A stretch of 55,635 bases of DNA from a virus, in IMG/VR virus record IMGVR_UViG_3300026268_000003, positions 1 through 55,635 of that record, one strand, 5' to 3'. A program made the translations under genes and the position numbers. Each line of letters opens with the position of its first letter. The first letter of the stretch is position 1. The notes below the pieces were generated by a model, which did no database searches, was not told where the DNA came from, and saw only the letters and a program-made list of their open reading frames with translations. Shown here in pieces: positions 1-9,377 of the stretch.

Positions 1-2949
1 TGTAATTCCTGTAGACGCTATTGTAAACCCAGCAATTTTACCACCACTAAATAATACATCCGAGCCTGTAACTTGTCCATCAGATTTTACATTAAAAACT
101 CCACTACCACTTTCTGCTAATGAATCAGCTCCAGCAAAAAATCTTGTATCACCAGTTGAAGATACTCCTGTATACTTTCCACCAGTTAACTTCCATAATG
201 AATCAGAACCTATATTCCAATTACCTATCAACCCAGTTGACGCAGTCAATTGACCCTCTATTACCGCTCCACTTGCTATCAATACTCCACTTGATGATAC
301 TGCGAAATTTGAACCAAATCTAACATAATAATCACCAGGCGTAAAATCTACATAGTAACCACTCAATGGATTATCATCGGGCCCATCACCTGTTTTAAAT
401 AATGCCGCGCCTGTAGCATCTAATGTAGCATTAGAACCACTTAACTTACCATCTATAATTTGCCAATTACCAATTTGACCAGAATCGGCAGTTACAGTAC
501 CAGTAATCTTAGCCGCGGAAGCTGTTATATCTCCACTAGCCTTAACATTAAAATTAGAAGACGAAATAAAATATTCATTACTTGTTGCTGACCCACTTAA
601 AAGAAAACTATCAGAATAAATTGCATCACTACTAATATTAAATCCACCTATATCACCAGCTGTAGCTGTAATAGTACCACTCATGTTTACATCACCACTC
701 GCAGATAAATGAAAGTTACTTGAACTAATTTCTATATTACCATCTGCACCACTAACAAATTGATTAGTAGACCCTAAAAAGAAAGATGGTGTCTTTACTT
801 CAAAGACTCCCAAGTCGGTTCTGAACCTCATAGAACCACTTACACCATCGTGCAATTCTAAACCGACACCATCATAACTATCGCCACTACCAGGTAAAAC
901 AGAACCACTATAAATTAGAAATCCAGCTTGACCTGTACCATCTTCGGCTTTAGCGAAACCTTCATACCCAATTGACCTTATGAAACCAGAACTAACACCG
1001 GCCATTTCTATACCAGTATTTATTTCACTTCCCATAAACATAGAACCAGATAATAAATTATCAGTACCACTTAAAAATAGATTACCACCTGCAAAAGATA
1101 TACCTTCTTTAATAACAATAGTTTCTGCTATGTTATTATTTATATCATAAAACTCGGCTAAGAAATCAAACTCTTGTGGTCTTTCCGAAAATATACCAGG
1201 CATTGGCAACTTTAATTTCATAAAATCTGGACTAAAACCAGTTTCGGCTGTAGCTGTTATCGAGACATCCGATAAATAAAAAATACCACTTCTAATCAAA
1301 AATATTAACTTACCAGTACTTGTAATATCTGCTACAAATGGATGAACTACTTTACCAAAATTAAAATTATTTTCATCAGTTTTTAGTGTACCAAGTTTAT
1401 GACCAAGTTGTTGAACATTTTTAAAGTTTTTTTGTGTAGTATCACCAAACGCAGAACCAGAAACATATATATCCATTACTGGTGGAAGTCCACTTTGACC
1501 ACTAGCATACGCATCAAAAGTCAAAGTATAATATGTATCTTGTATAAAATCAAATGAACCAGTTGTCTCAAATACTATAGCGTTAGTTTCTGGTGTCATA
1601 GAACCAGAAATTTTTACTGAGTCTATTATTTGGGATGAATCATAATCCAAACTACCTGTTACTGTATGTGCATAATTTGTATGTATTATCCAATTATTAT
1701 CTATCGTATCTTGATTATCAAAATATCCAATTCTATCTTTTGTTGAAATAGAATTTTCATCAACAAGTATTTCTACATTTTCAATAACTTGGTCTGCTAA
1801 AACCTCATAATCGGAAGTAGAACCTTTTGGTCTAACATATGTTTTTACGCGATATATGTCACCAGAAAATGTTCTTAAATTATCTAATGTTAATTCGGCA
1901 TAAGAATTAAAATTAGTAGTACTAATAGATTGAGTTACTGGTGTAGGATAAGATATTTCAAATGTATTATCTTCCGCTAATGGAACTGGTATAAGTTCTT
2001 TTGTCAAAGTATCTAATACCGTAACTAACTCAAGTGGAACAATAGCGTCCTCATTAACAACTTTAATAATGTCTGAAGCGTAGGGTTGAACTTCATGATG
2101 TGGTTTTAATTCAAATTTAGTTTCATCTATTAATGGAGTATCTATTTTTAATTCACCACCAACAAAATCTGATAGTGCTTTTGTATCTGAACCAAACTTT
2201 TGTTTTAACGAAAATATAAATTTATCAATTTCTGGCGAACTTCTTCGTACAGCTCTTCCTCTTCTTTTATAATTACCAACTCCTCTCTTTCTACTCTCCT
2301 TTGAATTAATTTTCATTAATAAAATATCTTTTATTTTATCTCTTATTAATTCTTCTTCTTTAAAAGGCTTACCAAGATACGCATCATGTGGTTTACTTTC
2401 GGAGCTTAAACTACCAGTAAGTACTGTTGAGCCTGTTACAACAGTTTGTACTATATATGGCTTTACTATTTCATTAACACTAAGTGTTGGTTGTTTATAA
2501 AAGAAAATTGGTTCTGAATTTGGTGCTACTGAATCAATAAAAATTGGTCGAGTCCAACGAACATTATATGCATCTTCCCACTCCAATGGAACGTCAACAT
2601 CAGAAGTTAATGGGTCTAACTGACTTAAAATATATAATGTAGCATCACCAGGTGCGGAATCACTATAAACTTCTACAGATACTCTACTAAAAATACCTTC
2701 TGTATAATTTAAAACTGGTTCTGTATATATAGGATTACCTTGAGCATCAAGAATTTCAAGTCTAAGTTCAACATTAGATTTTAAAAATTCAGAACCACCC
2801 ATTAGGAAAGATGATTTACCCTGTGGTATTACTTCTGGGAGCTCAACGACATTAAAATATTTAGATAAAAATGTAGACTCATCTACAAGAACATCAAAAT
2901 CTTTTAGACCTTGATACAAATTTTGGCGTTTTATTATATTGGTTTCCAT
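1..2949 (-). CDS. Large tail fibre / receptor-binding protein (3' part only)
   Basis: An uninterrupted minus-strand frame of 983 codons starts with ATG at 2949 and runs off the left edge, so the C-terminus is missing. The N-terminal half looks like a virion attachment and beta-sandwich region. From about residue 620 the chain is rich in Ser-Gly and repeats the pattern G-x-I-(G/A)-x-(W/F)-x-I followed by short strands (for example around 640, 100-260 and 470), typical of trimeric beta-structured phage fibres. No enzyme motif is visible. A GATATTTAT box lies just upstream, back to back with a plus-strand copy. Most likely a tail fibre or fibre-like appendage; the exact T4 counterpart cannot be named. 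Confidence 0.72.
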   Translation of the reverse strand, partial: METNIIKRQNLYQGLKDFDVLVDESTFLSKYFNVVELPEVIPQGKSSFLMGGSEFLKSNVELRLEILDAQGNPIYTEPVLNYTEGIFSRVSVEVYSDSAPGDATLYILSQLDPLTSDVDVPLEWEDAYNVRWTRPIFIDSVAPNSEPIFFYKQPTLSVNEIVKPYIVQTVVTGSTVLTGSLSSESKPHDAYLGKPFKEEELIRDKIKDILLMKINSKESRKRGVGNYKRRGRAVRRSSPEIDKFIFSLKQKFGSDTKALSDFVGGELKIDTPLIDETKFELKPHHEVQPYASDIIKVVNEDAIVPLELVTVLDTLTKELIPVPLAEDNTFEISYPTPVTQSISTTNFNSYAELTLDNLRTFSGDIYRVKTYVRPKGSTSDYEVLADQVIENVEILVDENSISTKDRIGYFDNQDTIDNNWIIHTNYAHTVTGSLDYDSSQIIDSVKISGSMTPETNAIVFETTGSFDFIQDTYYTLTFDAYASGQSGLPPVMDIYVSGSAFGDTTQKNFKNVQQLGHKLGTLKTDENNFNFGKVVHPFVADITSTGKLIFLIRSGIFYLSDVSITATAETGFSPDFMKLKLPMPGIFSERPQEFDFLAEFYDINNNIAETIVIKEGISFAGGNLFLSGTDNLLSGSMFMGSEINTGIEMAGVSSGFIRSIGYEGFAKAEDGTGQAGFLIYSGSVLPGSGDSYDGVGLELHDGVSGSMRFRTDLGVFEVKTPSFFLGSTNQFVSGADGNIEISSSNFHLSASGDVNMSGTITATAGDIGGFNISSDAIYSDSFLLSGSATSNEYFISSSNFNVKASGDITASAAKITGTVTADSGQIGNWQIIDGKLSGSNATLDATGAALFKTGDGPDDNPLSGYYVDFTPGDYYVRFGSNFAVSSSGVLIASGAVIEGQLTASTGLIGNWNIGSDSLWKLTGGKYTGVSSTGDTRFFAGADSLAESGSGVFNVKSDGQVTGSDVLFSGGKIAGFTIASTGIT

Positions 2950-2955
2950 ATAACA

Positions 2956-2964
2956 ATAAATATC
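2956..2964 (-). promoter_or_regulatory. GATATTTAT box upstream of tail fibre gene
   Basis: GATATTTAT reads in the sense direction 7 bp upstream of the fibre ATG. The same box recurs before many genes on both strands here. The very short distance would leave almost no leader, so this copy is less certain than those 30-50 bp upstream. Confidence 0.4.
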
Positions 2965-2982
2965 TAATTATAAAAATTTGAT

Positions 2983-2990
2983 ATATTTAT
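2983..2990 (+). promoter_or_regulatory. ATATTTAT box upstream of plus-strand RHH gene
   Basis: The plus strand reads ATATTTATATATGGA, almost identical to the two copies at 15863 and 15915 (ATATTTATATATGAA). It lies 13 bp before the ATG at 3004 and is divergent from the 2956 box, as at 34587/34624. On the opposite strand the same bases include a TATAAATA. Confidence 0.4.
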
Positions 2991-3003
2991 ATATGGATAA
3001 AAG

Positions 3004-3189
3004 ATGGAGATTATCGGTATGAAGTGTAAATACTCATTTACAATAGAAGATAGACTAATGGATTGGTTTAGATTATACGTTAGAGAAGAAAGTACAACTA
3101 TGAGTGCTGTACTTAATCAACATATATTAACTTTGAAAAGAAATAAAGAAGGATATACTAAAACTAATAATAAATTAAAAGTTAGTTAA
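3004..3189 (+). CDS. Small ribbon-helix-helix-like DNA-binding protein
   Basis: A 61-residue plus-strand gene between two minus-strand genes. Residues 8-45 follow the ribbon-helix-helix pattern: a short strand (KYSFTIE), a helix (DRLMDWFRLYVREES), a turn and a second helix (MSAVLNQHILTL), ending in a lysine-rich tail. RHH proteins bind DNA as dimers and often repress transcription. It overlaps the 3' end of the convergent Mre11-Rad50 gene by 8 bp and has its own candidate promoter. No strong Shine-Dalgarno is seen. The fold call is by pattern only. Confidence 0.55.
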   Translation: MEIIGMKCKYSFTIEDRLMDWFRLYVREESTTMSAVLNQHILTLKRNKEGYTKTNNKLKVS

Positions 3190-6100
3190 AAGTTATCTTA
3201 CTAAAACCTTCTTCTTTTTTAAGTTCTAATAAAGTATCAACGGCATCTCTCATGCCCTCAATGTGTGATACAATCATAGTAAATTGAAATTGTGATTTCA
3301 AATATTGAAATAAATTATAAACAGAATTTAAATTATCGGAATCCATATTACCAAATCCCTCGTCAATAGCAAGAAAATTAGTACTTGGTAAATTACAAAC
3401 ATTAATCAAACCAACACGTATAGCTAAAGAAGAAATGAATTTTTCCATTCCACTTGTCAATTCAAGAGGCCAAATTCTATTATCATCATATACAATATAA
3501 CAATTAATATTCTTACCATCCATTTCCAACATTACAGAAAATTCTACTATTTGAGCTAATATCTCATTTACAGCTCCTTCTACAGTAGGAATAGCTTTTG
3601 ATATTAATTCATATGGAACACCATCACGTTTAACAGCGTTCAAATAAAACTCATAAGCTTTATATTTAATTTCTAACTCTTCTACTTCTTTAATTGTTGA
3701 TAATATATTTTTCTTATTATTTTCAGCTACCTTAACATTACCATGTACAATTTTAATATCATTTTCTATATTATCAATTAGACCAGATAAATTAACCATA
3801 GAATCTTTAAGTTCTACTATATCTTCTTCTAATTCTTTATTAAAAATAACATCTTCTTCTTGTTTATAATAATTTGTAATGTCTTGTTCAACAGAACTTA
3901 TTCTTTCAATAATATTTTCTTTTTTCTCTGTTAATAATATTAATTGACTATCTATTTTATTTTTTAATACCTCAACATCATTTAATTTTTGTCTGATATC
4001 ATCATATTGTATTTTATCATCTTTAACATATACAAGTGATTTTATAATACCAACAATTCTATCATATTCTTTAACATGATTGTTAGCTATTTCTTTATCT
4101 TTTTCTAATAACTCTTTTGTATTTATAGCATCAAGTGTAAATGGATTACTCATACAAAAATCACAATCTTCATCCCATTCCAATCCACCCAATTTTTGTA
4201 TCTTATCAAGTTTATTTTGTACTTGAATTTTTAACTTATCAAGTTCAATTTTCAAGGTATTTTTCTTCTCTTCATATTTCTCTAATTCATCATATTTAGA
4301 ATCAATATCTACATCATTATATTTATTATGTTTTTCTAACAAATTATTCTCTTTTAAAGAAACATCCTTTTCGTGTGATTGACAAAAACCTAATTTTTCA
4401 TCTATATCTGCTAATGTTGAGTTTAAATTATCTTTTTTAGTTTGTATTGAATCTAAATCTGTTATAGATTCGTCAACATTCTTTAATTTCTTTGTAGTTT
4501 CTATAACATCTGTATTTAATTGTTGATATTCATCCAACCATTCTTCTTTTTGTTTTGTTAACTTATCATATTCTATAACATATGAATTTAAATTATTTTG
4601 TGTATCTGTTAATTCAAAATCATAATCTCTTTGTTGAAACCTTCTTAGTATTGCAGAAACATCTGATATCTCTTCATTGGCTTTTTTCCACAATTCATCA
4701 AAAATACCTATACCAATAAACTTAGATAATAAATCCTTTCGTTCTCTTTGAGTCTTGTCTATAAAAACAGTATTATTATTTTGTAAAGATAGTGCTGTTA
4801 AAACAAAATCTTCATAAGAACCTATAACACTTCTAATATTTACATTAGTTGTTCTACGTTGGTCACCATTTAATGAAATTGTTTCACCAGTTTCATCAAT
4901 CATCCAAAAATTAACATCTACTTTAACATGACCATTACTTAACTTCTTAGCTTTTCTTTCTATATAATAATCTATATCACTTATTTCAAAATTAACCTTA
5001 CAATAAAAATTATTTTTCCTATTGTTTAGAATATTTTCAGCTTTAAACGCTCTCGATGATGTATCATATAAACAAAACGATAAAACATCCAATAAAGCTG
5101 ACTTACCACTTGCGTTCGGTGAAAAGAGTCCAACTATTCCATCAAGTTTTGTGAAATCTACCACATTATCTTCACCATAAGAAAACATATTATCAAAAGT
5201 CATTGATTTTAATTTCCATAAAATATTTCTTGGATATTCATTATGAAAAAACGTTGAATTTAATTCTTCATTTATTTTTTTAATTTCAAGTAAAGTATCT
5301 TCATCTATTGCATAGTTTTTTTCAAGATGTTCACTAATCAATTTATATTGATGATTAGAATCAGTAATATCACCTATCTCTATCTTTGAACCATCAATGT
5401 CTTTTCTATCAAAACCATCTGTTTTAGTTACTATTACTTCTTTTATCCCATATTTACTTCGTATTACTGCTAAAACTTTCTTTAACTGTGATGGTTTAGT
5501 GTTTGTTATTCTAACCCTTAATCGAGATTTAGAAGGCATATCACTAACAACTGGTACTACACCATTATTTACATCCAAAGTATAATAACCATAATCATTC
5601 TGAATAGGTACATATGTAGATTTACGACTTGGTACATCCCACCTCAAGTAGCCGTGGTCTAATCCCTCGCCATGATTCTGTTGGACTAATGAACCACAAT
5701 AAGAAATAGTTTCTTCTTCATTAAGATGTTGTCTCTTATGTATATCACCCAATAATCCAAGGTCATATCCATCAAACTTATCTATATGTACATCAGAAGG
5801 TAACTTAAATCCCAAATCTGTTTCTGACTTGTCAACAGTACCATGAAATAGTACTATTTTAGTATCACCATCTACTTGGTCGGATGTTATAAAACTATCC
5901 TCTTTATCCCAAACATCCCATACTACAAACGATACATCAGCAAACTTATAAATCCCACTATCTTTAAAATAAAACAATCGTGGATGATTTAAATTTTCTA
6001 CAATAGGTGTTAAAACATCTAACCTTGAACGATTATTTAAGTTACAATCGTGATTTCCAGCTATTATTATCGTTGGAACTATATCTGCTAAATTTTTAAA

Positions 6101-6328
6101 TAACCTTGATAGTTGGTCAACCAATTCAGGTGACATTTCTGTTTTAGAATGAGCTATATCACCACCAATATATGCTACTGCATTATCTGGGTATTTCCTT
6201 ACTTCTTCATAAGTACGTTCAAATACCTCTTCGTATTCCTTATGTCTCTTCAGATTACGTATTTGTATATCTGAAATGTGGTGTATGTATTTTAACTTGT
6301 CAAATAATTGAATATCTTGTTTTATCAT
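3182..6328 (-). CDS. Single-chain Mre11-Rad50 (gp47-gp46 / SbcD-SbcC) fusion nuclease-ATPase
   Basis: 1048 residues in one frame. Residues 15-260 are an Mre11/SbcD metallophosphoesterase: GGD at 55-57, GNHD at 91-94, FHG at 161-163 and GDIHKRQ at 194-200. Motif I reads DIQ (20-22) where DxH is usual. From about residue 370 a Rad50/SbcC ATPase begins, with Walker A GLFSPNASGKS at 400-410, a long coiled coil split by a CDFC zinc hook, a TSGMEKF signature and Walker B FLAIDEGFGNMD near the C-terminus. In T4 these are separate proteins, gp47 and gp46, that process ends for recombination-dependent replication. The primase start overlaps its start region by 4 bp. The fusion is direct from sequence; activity is inferred. 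Confidence 0.93.
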   Translation of the reverse strand: MIKQDIQLFDKLKYIHHISDIQIRNLKRHKEYEEVFERTYEEVRKYPDNAVAYIGGDIAHSKTEMSPELVDQLSRLFKNLADIVPTIIIAGNHDCNLNNRSRLDVLTPIVENLNHPRLFYFKDSGIYKFADVSFVVWDVWDKEDSFITSDQVDGDTKIVLFHGTVDKSETDLGFKLPSDVHIDKFDGYDLGLLGDIHKRQHLNEEETISYCGSLVQQNHGEGLDHGYLRWDVPSRKSTYVPIQNDYGYYTLDVNNGVVPVVSDMPSKSRLRVRITNTKPSQLKKVLAVIRSKYGIKEVIVTKTDGFDRKDIDGSKIEIGDITDSNHQYKLISEHLEKNYAIDEDTLLEIKKINEELNSTFFHNEYPRNILWKLKSMTFDNMFSYGEDNVVDFTKLDGIVGLFSPNASGKSALLDVLSFCLYDTSSRAFKAENILNNRKNNFYCKVNFEISDIDYYIERKAKKLSNGHVKVDVNFWMIDETGETISLNGDQRRTTNVNIRSVIGSYEDFVLTALSLQNNNTVFIDKTQRERKDLLSKFIGIGIFDELWKKANEEISDVSAILRRFQQRDYDFELTDTQNNLNSYVIEYDKLTKQKEEWLDEYQQLNTDVIETTKKLKNVDESITDLDSIQTKKDNLNSTLADIDEKLGFCQSHEKDVSLKENNLLEKHNKYNDVDIDSKYDELEKYEEKKNTLKIELDKLKIQVQNKLDKIQKLGGLEWDEDCDFCMSNPFTLDAINTKELLEKDKEIANNHVKEYDRIVGIIKSLVYVKDDKIQYDDIRQKLNDVEVLKNKIDSQLILLTEKKENIIERISSVEQDITNYYKQEEDVIFNKELEEDIVELKDSMVNLSGLIDNIENDIKIVHGNVKVAENNKKNILSTIKEVEELEIKYKAYEFYLNAVKRDGVPYELISKAIPTVEGAVNEILAQIVEFSVMLEMDGKNINCYIVYDDNRIWPLELTSGMEKFISSLAIRVGLINVCNLPSTNFLAIDEGFGNMDSDNLNSVYNLFQYLKSQFQFTMIVSHIEGMRDAVDTLLELKKEEGFSKITFN

Positions 6329-7272
6329 ATATCTATAAACTTACTTTGTTTTGTGGCTAACTTACTTTGTAAAAAAGTCTTTAAATTCATCCTTTTAGTG
6401 TTTTTAATTTTACCAATCATGTGTGCAAACCCAACATCAGATGGGTCTTTATCGTGCATACCTACATAATAAACTTCAACACCATTCTTCATTAACTTAG
6501 CTGATAGTTTTAACGCGTCAATTTTAGCGTCTTCATCTAACACGATGTAAATTTTCTTAACACTTTGTCTATATAACTCAGTTTTTAACTTATATTGTAT
6601 AGTCTTACCAAATAATGGTATAGCATTACGTTTTATAGCTATGGCATCAAATACACCCTCACATAATACTAATGGTTCATCCCAATTAATGAATAATTCA
6701 AACCCAATTACATCTTTAGATATTGGTGGATTCTTATATTTCAACTTACTATTGTATATGTCTCTACCAACAAAGTAATTTAACGACCCATTTTTATCAT
6801 AAGATGGTATTATAACTCTATTTGTGTATGGGCCACTCTCACAATACCCCATATTATACCTTAATATATCATCTCCAGTAATACCCCTTGATAACAAATA
6901 ACTTGTAGCTTGTTTATATACTGGTGATGGATGTTTTATAGCAAGAGAAAGAAACTCTTTCGGTAAATTAACGACTTGTTTTTTAGTTTCACTATCATCA
7001 TTTTTGTAACTAACCGAATTTGTACCTACAATATCACGTAATTCAGAAAATTGATTATTTGTAGCATTTACTTTCTTAAACAATTGATATAAATTATGAC
7101 CACCCTCATTACTTACCCAACAATGCCATTTACCTGTTTGTACATTTATTTGTAATTTCTGTTTATGGTGTGCTACAAAAGGCGACCAAAACATATACTC
7201 ATTGGCTTTTTTTAATTGTCTACCACTCGTCTTTAAGACTCTATTAAGTAGATTAACTATTTTTTGATTCAC
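6325..7272 (-). CDS. DNA primase (gp61-like, TOPRIM)
   Basis: A 315-residue protein. The C-terminal half has a TOPRIM domain: PLVLCEGVFDAIAI supplies the catalytic Glu, followed by YIVLDEDAKIDALKL with the DxD-like acidic pair. The N-terminus keeps the frame of a CHC2-type zinc domain (HHKQKLQINVQTGKWHCW), but the CPxC and CxxC partners have become Ser or Asn (FWSPF, HCWVSNEGG), so normal zinc binding looks lost. It lies between the recombination nuclease and a small nuclease, in keeping with replication. Family DnaG/gp61; makes RNA primers with the replicative helicase, which is not in this window. Confidence 0.85.
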   Translation of the reverse strand: MNQKIVNLLNRVLKTSGRQLKKANEYMFWSPFVAHHKQKLQINVQTGKWHCWVSNEGGHNLYQLFKKVNATNNQFSELRDIVGTNSVSYKNDDSETKKQVVNLPKEFLSLAIKHPSPVYKQATSYLLSRGITGDDILRYNMGYCESGPYTNRVIIPSYDKNGSLNYFVGRDIYNSKLKYKNPPISKDVIGFELFINWDEPLVLCEGVFDAIAIKRNAIPLFGKTIQYKLKTELYRQSVKKIYIVLDEDAKIDALKLSAKLMKNGVEVYYVGMHDKDPSDVGFAHMIGKIKNTKRMNLKTFLQSKLATKQSKFIDI

Positions 7273-7603
7273 ATAATAACCTTAGAAATTCCTTTATGTC
7301 CATAGTGACATAAGTTTTACTTCTGTTTCTTTTAAATATCAATAATGGTTCATAACCATTTGAATTATTTTCAGCTTGTTCTAATGCTTTCCATATAGAC
7401 AAAGCTTCTTGATTTTTACACTCAATAGCGTAAGGAATAAATTTTCTAGCGGCAGGTGATAATTGAATATCTTCTCCAGATTCTCCCATAGTAGTAGATT
7501 TTATGTCATCTGGTTCTAATTCGTTTTGAAACGTTTCGAGTAATAAATCTCGTATTTTGTTTTGTAATCGTTTGCCTTTATTTTTACGGGAACGTGTGTT
7601 CAT
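7253..7603 (-). CDS. PD-(D/E)XK nuclease-like protein
   Basis: A basic 116-residue protein. It has an N-terminal helix with a conserved-looking Glu, then MGESGEDIQLS (candidate active-site Asp) and YAIECKNQE (the E-x-K half of a PD-(D/E)XK centre), like Hjc-type resolvases and small phage endonucleases. It overlaps the primase start by 20 bp, and a GATATATATTAATA variant of the phage promoter box lies just upstream. Probably acts on branched DNA in recombination; the exact substrate is unknown. Confidence 0.6.
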   Translation of the reverse strand: MNTRSRKNKGKRLQNKIRDLLLETFQNELEPDDIKSTTMGESGEDIQLSPAARKFIPYAIECKNQEALSIWKALEQAENNSNGYEPLLIFKRNRSKTYVTMDIKEFLRLLCESKNS

Positions 7604-7640
7604 AACCTATTAATATATATCTACTTTTAAACCAAAAGAC

Positions 7641-8426
7641 TCATGCTTTTTTAAACTTACTATACCACGTTTTAAAATTTCGTTTAGCAAAATTCTCAGC
7701 CTTCTCTTCCCACTTATTATCATCGTGTGGGTCAAATCCATGATGAGCTGCCATAGTACCAGCTTGGTTATACATCTTCAAAAACTTCTTTTTACCATAT
7801 TTTTTAGCCATTTGAGCATGATGAATTTCATGTAATACAGTCATTATAAAATCTTTTAAATCTGAAGTAGGTTCGAGTGTTATAGTATCAGTTTCAACAA
7901 CATAATCAGCTTTTACTTTACCTTTCTTATTAAGAAATCTAACTTTTGAATTTAATTTATGTAATTTAACTATAGCTTGAGCTATATGTAAAAAATCAAT
8001 TCTTTCTAAAATTAAATTTTCATTAAGTGTTTTTGTTTGTTTTCCATGTAAATCTACAGATTGTTGAACAAAATCTTGTCCTTTTGTACCAACACCAGAT
8101 GTTATAAAATCATCACTTTCAATTGGTTCTTGTGGTAAGTCTGGATTAAAGATAATATCTTGTCTCTCTCTTATTTGTGTATCATCACCAAATGGATTAT
8201 CACCCTTTGGAAATTCTAATTGTGTCCAACCACCTCTTGTAAACCACTCATCACTATTTTGACTACCTCTAATTCTACCAAGTCTACGTGCTACACCAGG
8301 TTTTACATACCCAGATTCTGGTTCACCAGAGTCTACTATTGAACCAGCGTTCGATACTTCTACCAATTGTTTATATAAACTTTTATTTTCCAAAATATTC
8401 TCCACTTTCATCTGATACAGTATCAT
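7641..8426 (-). CDS. HExxH zinc metallopeptidase-like protein
   Basis: 261 residues. The C-terminal third carries VLHEIHHAQM, an HExxH zinc site, with a downstream Glu in WEEKAENFA as a possible third ligand, like SprT/minimal gluzincin folds. The N-terminal ~130 residues are polar and rich in Gly, Pro and Asp, with no recognised domain. It overlaps the Nudix gene upstream by 44 bp. A second Met at position 6 (start 8411) is an alternative, and neither start has a strong Shine-Dalgarno. Role unknown: processing of a virion or host protein is possible. Confidence 0.6.
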   Translation of the reverse strand: MILYQMKVENILENKSLYKQLVEVSNAGSIVDSGEPESGYVKPGVARRLGRIRGSQNSDEWFTRGGWTQLEFPKGDNPFGDDTQIRERQDIIFNPDLPQEPIESDDFITSGVGTKGQDFVQQSVDLHGKQTKTLNENLILERIDFLHIAQAIVKLHKLNSKVRFLNKKGKVKADYVVETDTITLEPTSDLKDFIMTVLHEIHHAQMAKKYGKKKFLKMYNQAGTMAAHHGFDPHDDNKWEEKAENFAKRNFKTWYSKFKKA

Positions 8427-8979
8427 TATGTGGTCTTACAAATTTATCGGAATAAAAACTTTTTAAATGTTTTAAAACTTTAAAATCAAATTTTTCTGGT
8501 AAATCATAAAATTTATAATATTTCCAGTCTTCGTGTTCTTCATCTAATGTTGGAGTTTGTAAATTCGTACTATGTATAACATAAAGATAGAAACTACCAC
8601 CATTTTCTTTTTCAGTAGTTAAAATTAATTTTGGAATTGTATCTAAAACTATTTGTGTTTCTTCGGCTAACTCTCTATTCAATGCTTCAATAGGAGCTTC
8701 ACCAATTTTTATATGACCCTTTGGTATTGACCAATAAGAACCAGTTCTTTTTAAACATAATAATTGTTTATCATGTAATAATAAAAGACCAACTGACGAA
8801 TCAGTATCATCTTGTGATTCTATAAGTAAATTTTTTAATTTAATATTTCCTTCGGTCATTTTTTTACGTTCCTTTAAAACAGATTCTACTTGTTGTTTAA
8901 AAAACATCTTATCATTTCTTGATACTCTTTGTTTTTTCTTACCAATTTCATTCGGTTCATCTATATGAAATATTTTCAT
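8383..8979 (-). CDS. Nudix hydrolase
   Basis: 198 residues with a textbook Nudix box, GHIKIGEAPIEALNRE then LAEET, fitting Gx5Ex7REUxEE, preceded by the strand YWSIPKG. Nudix enzymes hydrolyse nucleoside diphosphates linked to X, such as nucleotide-sugars, dinucleoside polyphosphates, oxidised dNTPs or RNA caps; the substrate cannot be told from the motif. About 65 residues before the Nudix fold are basic and helical. T4-like phages often encode such housekeeping enzymes (T4 NudE). Confidence 0.88.
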   Translation of the reverse strand: MKIFHIDEPNEIGKKKQRVSRNDKMFFKQQVESVLKERKKMTEGNIKLKNLLIESQDDTDSSVGLLLLHDKQLLCLKRTGSYWSIPKGHIKIGEAPIEALNRELAEETQIVLDTIPKLILTTEKENGGSFYLYVIHSTNLQTPTLDEEHEDWKYYKFYDLPEKFDFKVLKHLKSFYSDKFVRPHNDTVSDESGEYFGK

Positions 8980-9050
8980 ATTCCCAATACCCTTTTTATT
9001 TGAATTACTATCTCTTCCATATCCTTTACAGCTTTCTTTGCTTTACCCAT
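8976..9050 (-). CDS. Possible 24-aa micro-gene
   Basis: A 24-codon frame (MGKAKKAVKDME...) fills the gap between the genes at 9053 and 8979. It begins 2 bp after the upstream stop and ends with a TGA that overlaps the Nudix ATG (ATGA), the coupling used all over this genome. A Lys-rich amphipathic helix is likely. No strong ribosome site, so it may only be spacer. Confidence 0.3.
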   Translation of the reverse strand: MGKAKKAVKDMEEIVIQIKRVLGI

Positions 9051-9052
9051 TA

Positions 9053-9376
9053 TTATCTTGGTGGATTAGAATCCCACGGCCCCCAATGTTGGTTCTTTAA
9101 CATTTTAATACCAGCTTCTTCTCCAGTATATTTATAAATTTTATGTCCTTTAACAGGAATTCCTCCAACTTTATAGTATAATTTTTTAGACATATGAATT
9201 TCTCTTCCATTACTATAGTCAAATACTACGGAGCCTAATTCAACCCACGCATGACCAAATGGTTTACCATCAGTTTTTAAAATACCTACTCCGTGGCATA
9301 AAGTCCATCTTTCATCGTCCATATGACTAATAGCAAGTCTACCAGCCGCTCTATAACAATCTCCACTGGCCGCCAT
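9053..9376 (-). CDS. Small Cys-His-Asp protein, papain/transglutaminase-like pattern
   Basis: 107 residues. Three spaced motifs look like a cysteine-peptidase or transglutaminase-like triad: GDCYRAAG (Cys7), GHAWVE (His42) and VFDYSNG (Asp53). Order and spacing fit a minimal NlpC/P60 or transglutaminase core, though the chain is short. It directly follows the holin gene (1 bp apart), so a cell-wall or protein-crosslink role in exit is conceivable. No signal peptide. Assignment is by motif geometry only. Confidence 0.45.
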   Translation of the reverse strand: MAASGDCYRAAGRLAISHMDDERWTLCHGVGILKTDGKPFGHAWVELGSVVFDYSNGREIHMSKKLYYKVGGIPVKGHKIYKYTGEEAGIKMLKNQHWGPWDSNPPR

Positions 9377-9377
9377 T

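Noticed and set aside
120-323. 67-aa plus-strand frame in the first kilobase
   Set aside because: Lies antisense within the long fibre frame; low-complexity Leu/Gln composition and no ribosome site.
2984-2991. T4-type TATAAATA late promoter for the fibre gene on the minus strand
   Set aside because: Real in sequence, but it is the back side of the plus-strand ATATTTAT box. Other boxes are consistently oriented as GATATTTAT, so I do not call it separately.
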